Shown: positions 30,376 to 40,225 of the stretch, in pieces | Layout of the letters: each line of letters starts with the position of its first letter | How positions within the stretch are numbered: the stretch's first letter is position 1 | Assembly: GCF_021582895.2 (NCBI RefSeq) | Contig: NZ_CP091139.2 | Span: forward strand, 2,604,001-2,668,000 | Reading direction: 5' to 3' | Length of the DNA: 64,000 bases | DNA from: Microbacterium elymi | GTDB lineage: Bacteria > Actinomycetota > Actinomycetes > Actinomycetales > Microbacteriaceae | Position numbers and translations under genes: made by a program | Notes under the pieces: generated by a model | The model's database searches: none | Told to the model about the DNA's origin: nothing | The model's input: only the letters and a program-made list of their open reading frames with translations

Positions 30376-30531
30376 ACCCCTCCCCTCCCGCCGAGGTTGT
30401 TCTCGGTTCGTCGAGGTTGTGCTCCGCTCGCCGAGGTTGTCTTCGGTCCGTCGAGGTTGTGCACAACCTCGGCGCACGAACGACAATCTCGGCGGACGAA
30501 CGACAATCTCGGCGAGTGGGAGGGGAGGGGT
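30376..30531. repeat. Large inverted repeat (family C) built from CGAGGTTGT units
   Basis: A 156-bp imperfect palindrome. Left outer arm ACCCCTCCCCTCCC and right outer arm GGGAGGGGAGGGGT are exact complements. Inside are four direct CGAGGTTGT units spaced 20 bp, the centre GAGGTTGTGCACAACCTC (a perfect palindrome), then two further complementary ACAATCTCGGCG units on the right. Located between the kinase stop and tRNA-Tyr; no gene is seen in this gap. Confidence 0.85.
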
Positions 30532-30616
30532 CGGGCTGTTCGCGGAGGGGTGCGGGAGCAGGTAATATGGGTGATCGCGCCTCCGGTCGACTGTACAAGC
30601 TGGGCGGGTGCGCCTC

Positions 30617-30701
30617 GGCGAGTTACCCAAGCGGCCAAAGGGATCTGACTGTAAATCAGCCGGCGTAGCCTTCGGGGGTTCGAATCCCTCACTCGCCACC
30701 A
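30617..30701 (+). tRNA. tRNA-Tyr (GTA)
   Basis: Acceptor GGCGAGT pairs with ACTCGCC, anticodon stem-loop CTGACTGTAAATCAG carries GTA, T-arm GGGGGTTCGAATCCC. The long variable arm and 85-nt length with encoded ACCA fit bacterial tRNA-Tyr. It stands directly left of the stress island. Confidence 0.97.
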
Positions 30702-30733
30702 TTGTCCTGAGTCGCGACATCGGCGACGGATTA

Positions 30734-30770
30734 CGAGAAGGAGCCCGGCCATCGGCCGGGCTCCTTCTCG
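30734..30770. terminator. Strong hairpin terminator after tRNA-Tyr
   Basis: CGAGAAGGAGCCCGGCC and GGCCGGGCTCCTTCTCG pair perfectly over 17 bp around ATC, followed by TTG. The flanking GCGACGGAT plus part of the stem recurs in decayed form at 30963-31003, suggesting a local duplication. Confidence 0.8.
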
Positions 30771-31016
30771 TTGACGGATCGCGATCGTCCTGTCCGCAAC
30801 CGGTCGGCGCCGGAGCGCGGACTCGATAAGGGTGTGCGCGAGCGCGGCTCGAGTCCGTCGAGTCTTTCGCCTCTGACCCGACTCACGTGTCGCCGATCAC
30901 CTGTCGCCCATGTCCTGAACCCAGACACCTCACAACCCGCCATGGGATGCGTCCCGTCATAAGCGACGGATGTCGAGAGGGAGTCCGGCCATCGGCTGGA
31001 CGGATCGTACGAAAAG

Positions 31017-31038
31017 GGACCCGGGTATGCCCGGGTCC
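31017..31038. terminator. Second GC-rich hairpin in the tRNA-Tyr to stress-island gap
   Basis: GGACCCGGGTATGCCCGGGT is the main part of a 9-bp-stem hairpin flanked by GAAAAG and CACTTCG. It fills part of the 474-bp gap 30702-31175, which holds no gene that I can see. It may end transcription before the island. Confidence 0.55.
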
Positions 31039-31135
31039 ACTTCGCCGATTGGGCTTCTCCGCGCCCGAGGCGTCGGACCGAGGCCGGCCGGCGCGGGTGT
31101 GTTGCGGGCGCGCCGCGCGTTCTAGGCGTTCAGAT

Positions 31136-31149
31136 GTGACTTTCGTCCT
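31136..31149. promoter_or_regulatory. DosR-box-like palindrome upstream of the universal stress protein
   Basis: GTGACTTTCGTCCT matches the GGGAC-N4-GTCCC core at 8 of 10 fixed positions, 27 bp before the start codon. It is the first of six such sites in the island. Confidence 0.55.
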
Positions 31150-31175
31150 GCCGGCCCGGTGGAGACGACACCAGA

Positions 31176-31652
31176 GTGGCTGGTATGGACGACAGCAGGG
31201 ACCGGGACCGTGTACTGGTCGGCGTGGATGGGTCGAACTCGTCGATTGAGGCTCTGCGCTATGCGGCTCGTATCGCAGCGGCATTGGGGTCACCGCTCAG
31301 CGTGGCCACCGCCTGGACATTTCATCCACTCGTCTCGCCGTATCTCTCCGACTCCTGGTCGCCCGAGCGCGATGCGGAGATGGTCCTCGACACAGCCATC
31401 GAGAGCGCGTTCGCCGATGTGCCGCCGCCGTTGAATCGAGCGGTTCTCATCGGGCCGGCCGCATTGACGCTCATCGAAGAGAGCGCCTACAGTGCGATGC
31501 TCGTCCTCGGGAGCCGTGGCCACGGCGGATTCGCTGGACTGCTGCTCGGGTCCGTGAGCGCGGCGTGCGCCGAGCATGGACACTGTCCGGTCCTCATCGT
31601 TCATCCTCGCCGACAGCAAGAGGGGACGCGGGGCGGGCCTGACGAGTCCTGA
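31176..31652 (+). CDS. Universal stress protein (UspA family)
   Basis: A single Usp domain of 158 residues: VLVGVDGSNSSIEALRYAAR at the start, and the ATP-binding signature VLGSRGHGGFAGLLLGSVS near residue 120, then CPVLIVHP. The G-2x-G-9x-G(S) pattern predicts nucleotide binding. Start GTG 31176 with GGAGA 11 bases upstream. Its end overlaps the convergent P-type ATPase by 59 bp. Usp proteins are typical members of dormancy regulons. Confidence 0.9.
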   Translation: MAGMDDSRDRDRVLVGVDGSNSSIEALRYAARIAAALGSPLSVATAWTFHPLVSPYLSDSWSPERDAEMVLDTAIESAFADVPPPLNRAVLIGPAALTLIEESAYSAMLVLGSRGHGGFAGLLLGSVSAACAEHGHCPVLIVHPRRQQEGTRGGPDES

Positions 31653-34276
31653 CCCCCGTCGCCACCGAGAACCGTGCAGCGCGGCGGGCGATGCGGTGTC
31701 GGTACGCGCGACGGCGGATCGCCGCATCTCGGGGCCGTTCGAGTCGGGAGTAGTAGAGCACCTTCGCGAGCTCGACCAGGACCAGGTAGGCGACCACCAT
31801 CCCAACGAGCGCGAGAAAGAAGGGCGCGGGCAGCGGTGTGAATCCGAGGAAGCCGGCAGCCGGCGAATACGGCAACCATGTGCCGAGTGCGACGACGGCG
31901 AGGACGCCGAGCGTGAGCGGCAGCGCGGGGCGGCTTCGGAGGAAGGGCACACGACGCGTGCGCACCGCGAAGACGATGAGCGTCTGCGTGGCGATCGATT
32001 CGATGAACCATCCCGAGCGGAATTCCGGCGGCGCTGCATGGAATGCGACGAGCATCAGGCCGAACGTGGCGAAGTCGAACAGTGAGCTGATCGGGCCGAA
32101 GAGCAGCATGAACCGCCGGATAGCGGGGATGTCCCAGTGCGAGGGCGCCCGGAGTTGGCTCGCGTCGACGTTGTCCGTCGGAATCGCCAACTGGCTGGAG
32201 TCGTACAGGAGGTTGTTGAGGAGGATCTGCCCGGGAGGCATCGGCAGGAACGGCAGCAGGAGGGACGCGAGGGACGCACTGAACATGTTCCCGAAGTTGC
32301 TGGACGTGCCCATCAGCACATACTTGATCGTGTTGGCGAAGATCCGCCGACCCTCCGTCACACCGTCGGCCAGTACACCGAGATCCTTCTCGAGCAGGAT
32401 CATGTCGGCCGCATCCTTTGCGACATCCACGGCAGAGTCGACGGAGATCCCGACATCGGCGCGATGAAGTGCGAGCGCATCGTTGACCCCGTCGCCGAGG
32501 AATCCGACCGCCCGCCCCTTCTGCCGCAGCGCCAGGATGACGCGCGCCTTCTGCTCCGGCGACACACGGGCGAAGACGGTGACGTCCGGTGCGGTGCGAG
32601 CCAGGTCTGCATCGTCCATCGCGTCGATCTGATCGCCGGTCACGGTGCCCTCCACCGGCATGCCGAGCTGTTCGCACACGTGGACCGCGACGGCTTGCGC
32701 TGTCGCCGGTGGCGACCTTCACACGGACTTCCAGGGCCGTGAGCCGAGCCAGTGACTCCGCGGCATCGGCCTTGATCCCGTCGGTGAACACGAGGAAGCC
32801 GTTCAAGGTGAGGTCGTTCTCTTCCTCGCGCAGCACCGTTGCCGTCGGCGCGCGGCGGGAGGCCACAGCGACGACGCGCGCACCGGTCTGGTAGAGGGAT
32901 GCCAGAGCTGACCGGTCGGCATCCGCGACGTCGGTGCACCTTGGCATCACCGACTCGGGCGCGCCCTTCGCGACCACGAGAGCCTCGCCGTCCGGACCAA
33001 TCACGAGCGCCTCTGCCCGGCGCCGCTCGTGGTCGAATGGCCGGAACGACACTCGCCGGTACGACGCGAGTTCCGGACTCGTGCGGGTCGGCGAGCGCCA
33101 CAGCGCCGCATCGAGGGCGTTCAGGCCGATGGTGGAGTCAGAGAGGGGGTCCGCATCGGTGGCGAGCAGTCCGAGGAGAGAGACGCTCCGCGTCTTCGCC
33201 CTCGATGGGCAGGGCACGGTCGAAGCGGATGCTCCCGGTGGTCAGGGTCCCTGTCTTGTCGGTGACGAGCAGATCGAGGTCTCCGAGGTCCTCGATGCAG
33301 ACCACGCGTTTGACCAGCACTTTCTGCCGTGCGAGTCGGCGCGAGCCGGCCGCCAGGCTCGCGCTCACGACCGCGGGCAGAAGCTGCGGGGTGATGCCCA
33401 CGGCGATGGCGAGCGAGAACAGGAGCGAATCGATCAGGGGACGCCCGAGCAGGAGCGCCGCCACGAAGATCGACGAGGTCAGGATCACCGCGATGATGAG
33501 GAGGAAGGTCGAGAACTGCCCCAGACCGCGCTGGAACTCGGTGACCGGCTCCTGCACGTCCAACCCGAGTGCGATGCGGCCGAACTCGGTGTCGCCTCCG
33601 GTGGCGACCACCAGGCCCGTGCCGCTTCCGGCCTGCACCACCGTTCCCATCAAGGCGCAACAGGTGAGATCACCGAGGGCGGCAGCCCCGGCCACCGCAT
33701 TCGTCGACTTCGCCACCGCAGACGACTCGCCCGTCACGATGCCTTCATCGCATTCCAGCCCGGTGGTCGCGATCAGCCGCAGATCCGCGGGAACGACCGC
33801 TCCCACGGACAGGATGACGACGTCGCCCGGCACGATGCCACTCACATCGATGCGACTCCGTGCCCCGTTCCTGAGTACCACGGCGGTGTGGCGCAACCGC
33901 TCATGGAGTGCGACGGCGGATCGTTCCGCACGAAACTCGTTCACGAAGCCCAGCCCGACGCTGATGGTGACGATGACAGCGATCGTGAGTGCGCTGATTC
34001 CCTCGCCGACGAACGCCGACACCAGTGCCGTCCCGCACAACAGGAGGAGGATCGGGCTCGCAGCTGCCGCCCGAGCACACGCAGGGGGCGAGCCCGGTGC
34101 TCGCGCAGCGCGTTCGGCCCGAAGCGCTCGCGACGTGCGGTGACGTCGATGTCGGAGAGCCCCGCGGGGGTTGACCCGACTGAGGCGAGCACGCCAGCGA
34201 TATCCTCTCCGGCTGCCGCACGGACGAGGCTGACCGTCGCGGCCAGAGGCCGCGGGCCGGTCTTCGGAGATCTCAC
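31594..34276 (-). CDS. P-type ATPase, magnesium-importer (MgtA/B) type
   Basis: Cation pump of 893 residues after repair. Actuator motif GIVTGESSAVAK, the helix segment GITPQLLPAVVSASLAAGSR, phosphorylation motif LVTDKTGTLTTGS, nucleotide-domain KGAPESVMPRCTD, VKVATGDS and hinge GFLGDGVNDALALHRADVG; six C-terminal helices include LLNNLLYDSSQLAIPTDNVD. GI-P-LLP and the NNLLYD-SQ-AIP-D segment fit the P3B magnesium class. Three frameshifts: near 34060 (base lost), near 33180 and at 32695-32696 (bases gained). Two DosR-like boxes lie in its upstream gap. Confidence 0.9.
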
Positions 34277-34368
34277 CGTTCTGATCCCGCTGGAACGGAT
34301 GGTTCTTCCAAGAGACCGCTGGTCACACGCATGATCTCATCGTGGTCTGATCGGGTGGGCGCGCGCCA

Positions 34369-34409
34369 GTGACATTGGTCCCATTGCGAATCGCAGGGAC
34401 CAACGACCC
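34369..34409. promoter_or_regulatory. Pair of DosR-box-like palindromes between the Mg-type ATPase and PNPOx genes
   Basis: GTGACATTGGTCCC (34369-34382) and GGGACCAACGACCC (34396-34409) each match 9 of the 10 fixed positions of GGGAC-N4-GTCCC. Their centres are 27 bp apart in a 192-bp divergent gap, so one pair could serve both genes. Confidence 0.65.
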
Positions 34410-34468
34410 GCCGCGCAGATTGCGGGCAGCGGACGATCAGAGGAACATGATTCCCATAAGGAGTCCCG

Positions 34469-34945
34469 ATGACTGAAGGTGAAGAGGTCTCGCGGGGCGC
34501 CTCCGGATCGAGCGCCGCCGTACGCATCGAGGAGGTGCCGTCGGACGAATGCTGGCGGCTGTTGGGGCACGCGTCCCTGGCGCGTCTGGCATTCGTCGAT
34601 GCGGACGGCGATCCTGAGATCTATCCGGTGAACTTCCAGACCGACCGCGGAGTCATCCTCATCCGGTCGGCCGATGACGGCAAGGCCCGCTCGATCGCGG
34701 CTCATCCCCGGGTCGCCATGGAAGTGGACGGCGGCGCGTTGCGAGTGCGCTGGAGCGTCATCGTCCACGCGACCGCCGAAGTGAGCGCGACCGACGCCGC
34801 GGTCCAGCTGCCCACCCCGCCCGACGCGCTCTCGTGGTTCCCGGGCGAGAAGGCGCTCGTGATCAGGCTGATGGTGAGGTCGATCACCGGGAGGAGATTC
34901 CTCGTCCCGGCCGGTGTGCGGCTACCCGGCGCGTCCAGCGAATGA
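34469..34945 (+). CDS. Pyridoxamine 5'-phosphate oxidase-like (flavin/F420-binding) protein
   Basis: A 158-residue split-barrel protein: ECWRLLGHASLARLAFVDAD, PEIYPVNFQTDRGVILIRS and HPRVAMEVDGG are typical of PNPOx-like families. Start ATG 34469 after AAGGAG. It lacks a clear PLP-oxidase signature, so an F420- or FMN-dependent reductase or a heme/nucleotide sensor role is also possible. Similar proteins are in the mycobacterial DosR regulon. Its end overlaps the convergent heavy-metal-type ATPase by 24 bp. Confidence 0.85.
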   Translation: MTEGEEVSRGASGSSAAVRIEEVPSDECWRLLGHASLARLAFVDADGDPEIYPVNFQTDRGVILIRSADDGKARSIAAHPRVAMEVDGGALRVRWSVIVHATAEVSATDAAVQLPTPPDALSWFPGEKALVIRLMVRSITGRRFLVPAGVRLPGASSE

Positions 34946-36857
34946 GCTGACCCGAACGCCACGTTCCGCGGGAGATTTCCCACGACCGAGGGCTCGCAGC
35001 GCGTAGAGGATGGTCGCCAGGTCGACGAGTTCCTGGACCAGCGCTCCTGTCACGGCGGGGATGACGCCGGTCATGGCGACGAGCATCAGCGCGATGCTGA
35101 GGGCGATCCCGATCCAGATCGAGGTCAATGCGACGCGGAGCGTGTGGCGCCCGATCGAGACCGCATCGACCACCGGGCGAAGCGAATCGACGAGTACGAC
35201 GATGTCTGCGGCCTCGCCGGCCGCTGTCGCGCCCTTCGCGCCCATCGCGACACCGATGTCGGATGCTGCGAGCACGGGCGCATCGTTGATCCCGTCGCCG
35301 ACCATCATGACCGGGCGAGGGCGCAGCTGTGCGGCGAAGTGCACCTTCTCGCCGGGAGCAAGCTCGGACTCCACTTCGGTGATCCCCACGTCCGCCGCGA
35401 TCGACTCGGCCGTGGAGCGGGCGTCGCCGGTCAGCATCACGATGCGTTCGACTCCGTGCTCCCTGAGCCATCCGATGACCTCACCGGCTTCGGTGCGCGG
35501 GGCGTCGGCGAGCACGAGGCTGCCCGCGAACGCCTGCGTCGATCGCCACGTAGGCCGCGGCCTGACCGGGTGCGAGGCTGGTGCGCTGGAGAGCGGGGAC
35601 GAGTGAGGCGATGAAGGCGGGTTTGCCCACGGTGACGGTGCGCCCCTCGATCACCGCCGTGACCCCGTTGGTGGCGACCTCGCGGGCATCAGCGGAAGCG
35701 GCCAGCGGCATCCCCCGATCGATCGCGGCCTGACGAACCCCCGCGGCGAGGGCGTGCGAGGAATACTGCTCGGCCGACGCGGCCAGCCGAAGCACGTCAT
35801 CGGCGCCGAATCCGTTCGCGGGCCGGACATCGACGAGCTCGGGGCGTCCCCGTGTGAGGGTGCCGGTCTTGTCGAATGCCGCCACCCGCACCCGGGCGAG
35901 CTGCTCGATGACCGCGCCGCTCTTCATGATCAGTCCGGTCTTCGCACCGCGCGACAGCCCGGCCAGGAACGCGACCGGGGCGGCGATCAGCAGCGGGCAT
36001 GGCGTGGCCAGCACGAGCACCTCCGCGAAGCGGACAGGGTCGCCCGACAGGCCCCACGCGATCGCCGCAAGGATCAGCGAGACGGCCGTGAACGGCACCG
36101 CGAAACGATCCGCGATCCGGACCACGGGAGCGCGGGACTTCTCCGCCTCGTGCACGAGCGCCACGATCTGCTGGAATTGGCTGTCACCGCTGCGCCGAAG
36201 AGCCCGGATGCGCACGGCTCGCTCGCCGTTCACGGCTCCGGAGGGCACTTCATCCCCGATGTGGCGGGTCACTGGGAGGCTCTCACCGGTCAGCGAGGAC
36301 TCGTCGAATGAGGACTCCTCGGCCAGCAGCGTCGCGTCAACGGGCACGACCTCGCCCGGCCGGACCAGGAGAAGGTCACCGACCTCGACATCCTCCACCG
36401 GAACATCGGCCACGGCCTCACCCGTCCCGTCGCGCCTGTCCGCGAGGACATGCGCATCTCGGGGCGAACGATCCAGGAGCGAGGTCAGATCCCGCTTCGC
36501 GCGTCGCGCGGCGACATCCTCGAGCGCCTCGCCGCCCGAGAGCATGAGCACGATGATCAGCGACGCGATGTACTCGTCCACAGCGAGGGTGGCCACCATC
36601 GCCACGACGGCGAGGATGTCGAGACCGACATGTCCTCGCATCACGTCTCGGACCATCCCGACCAGGGTGTAGACGACGACGAGGGCGACCCAGACGATCG
36701 CCAGCCATCGGCCCGCACGCTCGCCCCCGATGCCGGTGAGCACGAGGACCGCGGCGAGCACGAGCACCGTCACCACGATCACCGGGCGCGACCAGACCAG
36801 CCGCGCCAACCGGATCGCTGCGGTCTCCCGGCCAGCGGACTGTGGCGCCGGGCCCAC
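34922..36857 (-). CDS. P1B-type heavy-metal translocating P-type ATPase
   Basis: A 644-residue pump (repaired) without N-terminal metal-binding domains. Actuator SLTGESLPVTRHIGDEVPSG; membrane motif LATPCPLLIAAPVAFLAGLS, i.e. CPL rather than the CPC of copper pumps; phosphorylation site AFDKTGTLTRGRPEL; HP-type SSHALAAGVRQAA; hinge VMMVGDGINDAPVLAASDIG. An extra C at 35533-35534 (CGCTGCG read as CGCCTGCG) splits it. It follows the response regulator gene by 17 bp on the same strand, so they form an operon. Metal unknown. Confidence 0.92.
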
Positions 36858-36874
36858 GGATCTCTTCGGGGCGG

Positions 36875-37513
36875 CTATAGCGGGCCTCCCGTGCGCTCGA
36901 TCTCGAACACGGCCGCTTGAGTGCGATGATCCAACCCCAGCTTGCTGAGCATCGTCGACACGTAATTCTTAACGGTCTTCTCCGCCAGTCCGAGACGTTC
37001 GCCGATCTGCCGGTTCGTGAGGGCATCCGCGATCAGGCTGAGGATCTGTCGTTCACGTAGGCTCAGCGATCCGAACCGAGGATCCTCGGCCGACGCGGTT
37101 CGCAGTACCCGCGTCGCCTGCATCCTCGCCGCCGGATGCAGCAGCTTGCCGCCGGTGACGACGGTGCGCACCGAGTTGACGAGATCGACGGTGCGCACCG
37201 ACTTGAGCAGGTAGCCGGCGGCATCCGCCAAGACAGCGGCCATCACGGCGTCGTCGTCGTCGAACGCGGTCAGGATCAGGCAGCGCACGTCCGGATGCTC
37301 CTGCCGGACATGGCGGCAGAGGTCGATTCCGCTTCCATCCGGGAGTCGCACGTCCAGAATGGCGAGGTCGGGAAGGGTGGCGGCGATCCGTGCGGACGCG
37401 TCCCGAACCGTACCCGCCTCACCGACGATCGTGAAGTCGGGCTGGGTCTCCAAGACCCCGGCGATTCCGCGACGCACGACTTCGTGGTCGTCGACAAGGA
37501 AGATCGTGACCAT
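36875..37513 (-). CDS. NarL/LuxR-family response regulator, DosR (DevR)-like
   Basis: A 212-residue two-domain regulator, frame intact. Receiver: FLVDDHEVVRRGIAGVLE, phospho-acceptor Asp54 in AILDVRLPDGSG, then KSVRTVDLVNSV. The C-terminal helix-turn-helix reads LTNRQIGERLGLAEKTVKNY followed by VSTMLSKLGLDHRTQAAVFE, very like mycobacterial DosR including the KTVKN DNA-contact helix (comparison from memory). A near-perfect DosR box lies 87 bp upstream, suggesting autoregulation. Likely partner is the GAF kinase at 38476. Confidence 0.93.
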   Translation of the reverse strand: MVTIFLVDDHEVVRRGIAGVLETQPDFTIVGEAGTVRDASARIAATLPDLAILDVRLPDGSGIDLCRHVRQEHPDVRCLILTAFDDDDAVMAAVLADAAGYLLKSVRTVDLVNSVRTVVTGGKLLHPAARMQATRVLRTASAEDPRFGSLSLRERQILSLIADALTNRQIGERLGLAEKTVKNYVSTMLSKLGLDHRTQAAVFEIERTGGPL

Positions 37514-37599
37514 GCCGCCACCCCCGATCGCATCACACCCGCGCAGTTCACCGGCAGGAGACCATGCGCCGAATCTATCCGACCGGGACAGAAGAGGAA

Positions 37600-37613
37600 G
37601 GGACTTTCGGCCC
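37600..37613. promoter_or_regulatory. DosR-box-like palindrome between the regulator and the SDR gene
   Basis: GGGACTTTCGGCCC, one mismatch from GGGAC-N4-GTCCC, with the TTTC centre also seen in known DosR boxes. It sits in the 170-bp divergent gap, 84 bp before the SDR start. Confidence 0.7.
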
Positions 37614-37683
37614 GGTCGCGGAGCATCGACCGCAGTTGGCTGACAGCATCCGACCGGGCACCGCAGCTATGAAGGGAATCAGC

Positions 37684-38431
37684 ATGGCCGACAACCGCTT
37701 CCAGGATCACACCATCATCGTGACGGGTGCCGGTTCCGGCATCGGCCGCGCCACCGCCGTCCGACTCGCAGCCGAAGGAGCCCGCGTCATCGGCGTCGAC
37801 ATCTCCCGCGAGCGGCTCCGGGCGCTGGAGGCCGAACTCGGAGAGAGCGTCTCCACCATTGACGGGGACCTCGCCAGCCAGCTCACGGTCGACCGCGTGA
37901 TGGCGCTGGCCCGCCCGCGTGTGGACGGCCTCGCGAACGTCGCCGGCATCATGGACGGATTCGAACCGACCGCCGAGATCGCGGACGAGACGTGGGAACG
38001 AGTCATCTCGGTGAACGTCACGGGGATGATGCGGATGACACGGGCCGTGCTCCTCCTGATGATCGAACACGGTCGGGGGTCGATCGTCAACGTCGGTTCC
38101 GAGGCCGGCCAGCGCGGGTCCGCCGCGGGCACCCCGTACACCGTCTCCAAGCATGCGGTGAACGGATTCACGCTGAGTACGGCGTTCTTCTACACGGCCA
38201 AGGGCATCCGCTCGCAACGCAGTGGCGCCCGGCCCGGTGGCGACGAACATCGACGCGCCGTTCCGGTCGGCCTTCGCTCAGGAACGCCTCGGACCGATCT
38301 TCCAGACAACGGTGCCGCCCGTGGCACAGCCCGAGGCGATCGCGGCAGCCATCGCCTGGCTGCTCAGCGACGACGCTTCCGATGTCTCTGGTGCGATCCT
38401 CCCCGTCGACGGCGGCTGGGCGTCCCTCTGA
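37684..38431 (+). CDS. Short-chain dehydrogenase/reductase
   Basis: Classical SDR of 248 residues (repaired). Cofactor motif TGAGSGIGRATAVRLAAEGA with VDISRERL after it suggests NAD(H). NVAG is present as LANVAGIMDGF; catalytic Ser/Tyr/Lys in VNVGSEAGQRG and TPYTVSKHAVNGFT; the C-terminus closes with ASDVSGAILPVDGGWASL. An extra C at 38213 (CGCTGCAAC read as CGCTCGCAAC) breaks the frame inside IRCNAVAPGPVATN. ATG 37684 behind AAGGGAA. Substrate unknown. Confidence 0.92.
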
Positions 38432-38475
38432 CGTCGTGGAATCGAGTGGATCATCCGCCCAGGAGAGATGCGAGG

Positions 38476-40202
38476 ATGAGGGCATCGAAGGTGCATCTCA
38501 TGGCTGAAGAGGGCCTGCCGACCCCCGACCTCCCCCGGGGTGAGCTCGAGACGACTATCCGGGAGCTGATCGCCCGTGCGCAGCGCGTCCTCGATACCCA
38601 GGGACGGCTTGCGGCAGCTTCTCACGGCGACGCGCGTCGTGACCGAGCCTCTCGACATCGAGCAGGTGCTCATCCGCATCGTCAAGGCCGCAGTGGACCT
38701 GGCCCGGGCGCGATACGGGGCCATCGGCGTCAGGGACCAGGACGGCTCACTGGAACGCTTCATCCACGTCGGGATGGACGACGAGCAGGTGGCAGCGGTC
38801 GGCCATCTGCCGGAGTGGCGTGGGCTGCTGGGCATCGTCTTCCACGAAGGGCAGAACCTCCGACTGGCCCATATCGTCGACGACCCTCGATCCGTGGGGT
38901 TCCCGGAGGGCCATCCGCCGATGGATTCATTCCTCGCCGTCCCCGTCCGCGTGCGCGACACCGTGTTCGGCAACCTCTATCTCACCGACCAGGTGGACGG
39001 GGCGTTCTCCGACGAAGACGAGGCGCTCATCGAGTCTCTCGCCGCTCCGGCCGGGGTGGCCATCGAGAACGCGCGGCTGTATGAGGAGGCTCGGCGTCAC
39101 GAGAGGCTGAGCAAGGCCCTGTCGGAGATCAGCGCGGCACTCCTGGATCCCGGCACCGAAGACGTTCTCGCACTGGTCACCGAGCGGCTCACCGGGGTGG
39201 TGGCCACCGAGTTGGTGACCATCGTGGTCCCTGTCGACGTCGATGACTGGCGTATCGCTTCGGCGCAGGGAGCCAGAGCGGCCGGGCTCACCGGCATCCT
39301 CATCCCCGCCGCCTCGGCTCTCGGCGCACGAGCGGTCGAGTCGGGTGAGGTCGTGACCGGGGCGTTCGCAGATCAGGACACGGAGCATCGGATACGCGGC
39401 GATCGAGGGGCCGTGCTCGGTCCGAGCGCTGCCGTTCCGCTCAATGCCGGCGGGCGTCCGATCGGTGCCCTGTGCGTCTCGCGCGACGATCCGGGCAGAC
39501 CGTTCACACGTACCGAACTCGACACCATCGAGGAGTTCGCGAACCAAGCGGGAATCGCTCTCTCGCTTGCGTGGGCGCGCCGAGACCGACAGCAGCTCGA
39601 GGTCATCGACGAGCGCAGTCGCATCGCCCGGGACCTGCACGATCACGTCATCCAACGTCTGTTCGCCACAGGACTCGGCCTTCAAGCGCTGGCATCCGCC
39701 GAGCCCGCCGCCGCAGCACGGCTCGATGCGCACGTCGCCGAACTCGATGCGGCGATCGCTGAGATCCGAACGGCGATCTTCACCCTCCGCGCGAGACCCG
39801 CAGCCGGGGGAGCGGGCCTCACCCGCAATCGCATTCTCGATGTGATCGGTGAACTGACTCCTGCGCTCGGGGGGTCTCCGAGCGTCACCTTCACCGGCGC
39901 CATCGATCTGACGCTCACCGGGGCTGTCGCCGACGACGTGATCGCCGTCGTTCGCGAAGGACTGGCGAACATCGCGCGACACGCACGGGCGCAGAACACC
40001 GCAGTCGACGTGTCGGTGAGCGAGGTGGCCATCATCGTCACCATCGAAGACGACGGGGACGGTGTCGGATCGGACGCGACCCTGACCGGTGGCACCGCGA
40101 ACCTGCGGGATCGTGCCGAGAGTCGGGGCGGCGAATTCTCGCTTGCGTCCACGAGCCGCGGGCGGCACCCGCCTCGAGTGGAGGGCACCGCTGCCACGGT
40201 GA
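38476..40202 (+). CDS. GAF-domain sensor histidine kinase, DosS-like
   Basis: Soluble kinase of 574 residues (repaired) with no membrane segment. GAF-A (about 45-195) carries GFPEGHPPMDSFLAVPVRVR; its His146 aligns, from memory, with the proximal heme ligand of mycobacterial DosS/DosT. GAF-B spans about 210-350. HisKA_3 motif DERSRIARDLHDHVIQRLFA includes the phospho-His, and the ATPase domain has VVREGLANIARHARA and GTANLRDRAESRGGEF. Two insertions: T at 38609-38610 (GCTGCG) and G at 40160-40162. ATG 38476 has GGAGAG 8 bp ahead. Inference: oxygen/redox sensor for the regulator at 36875. Confidence 0.92.
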
Positions 40203-40225
40203 TCCGGCGACGCCAGCCTGGGCGA

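Noticed and set aside
30391..30516. CRISPR array made of CGAGGTTGT units
   Set aside because: Units are 9-11 bp with related, not unique, spacers; the whole is palindromic and no cas genes are near.
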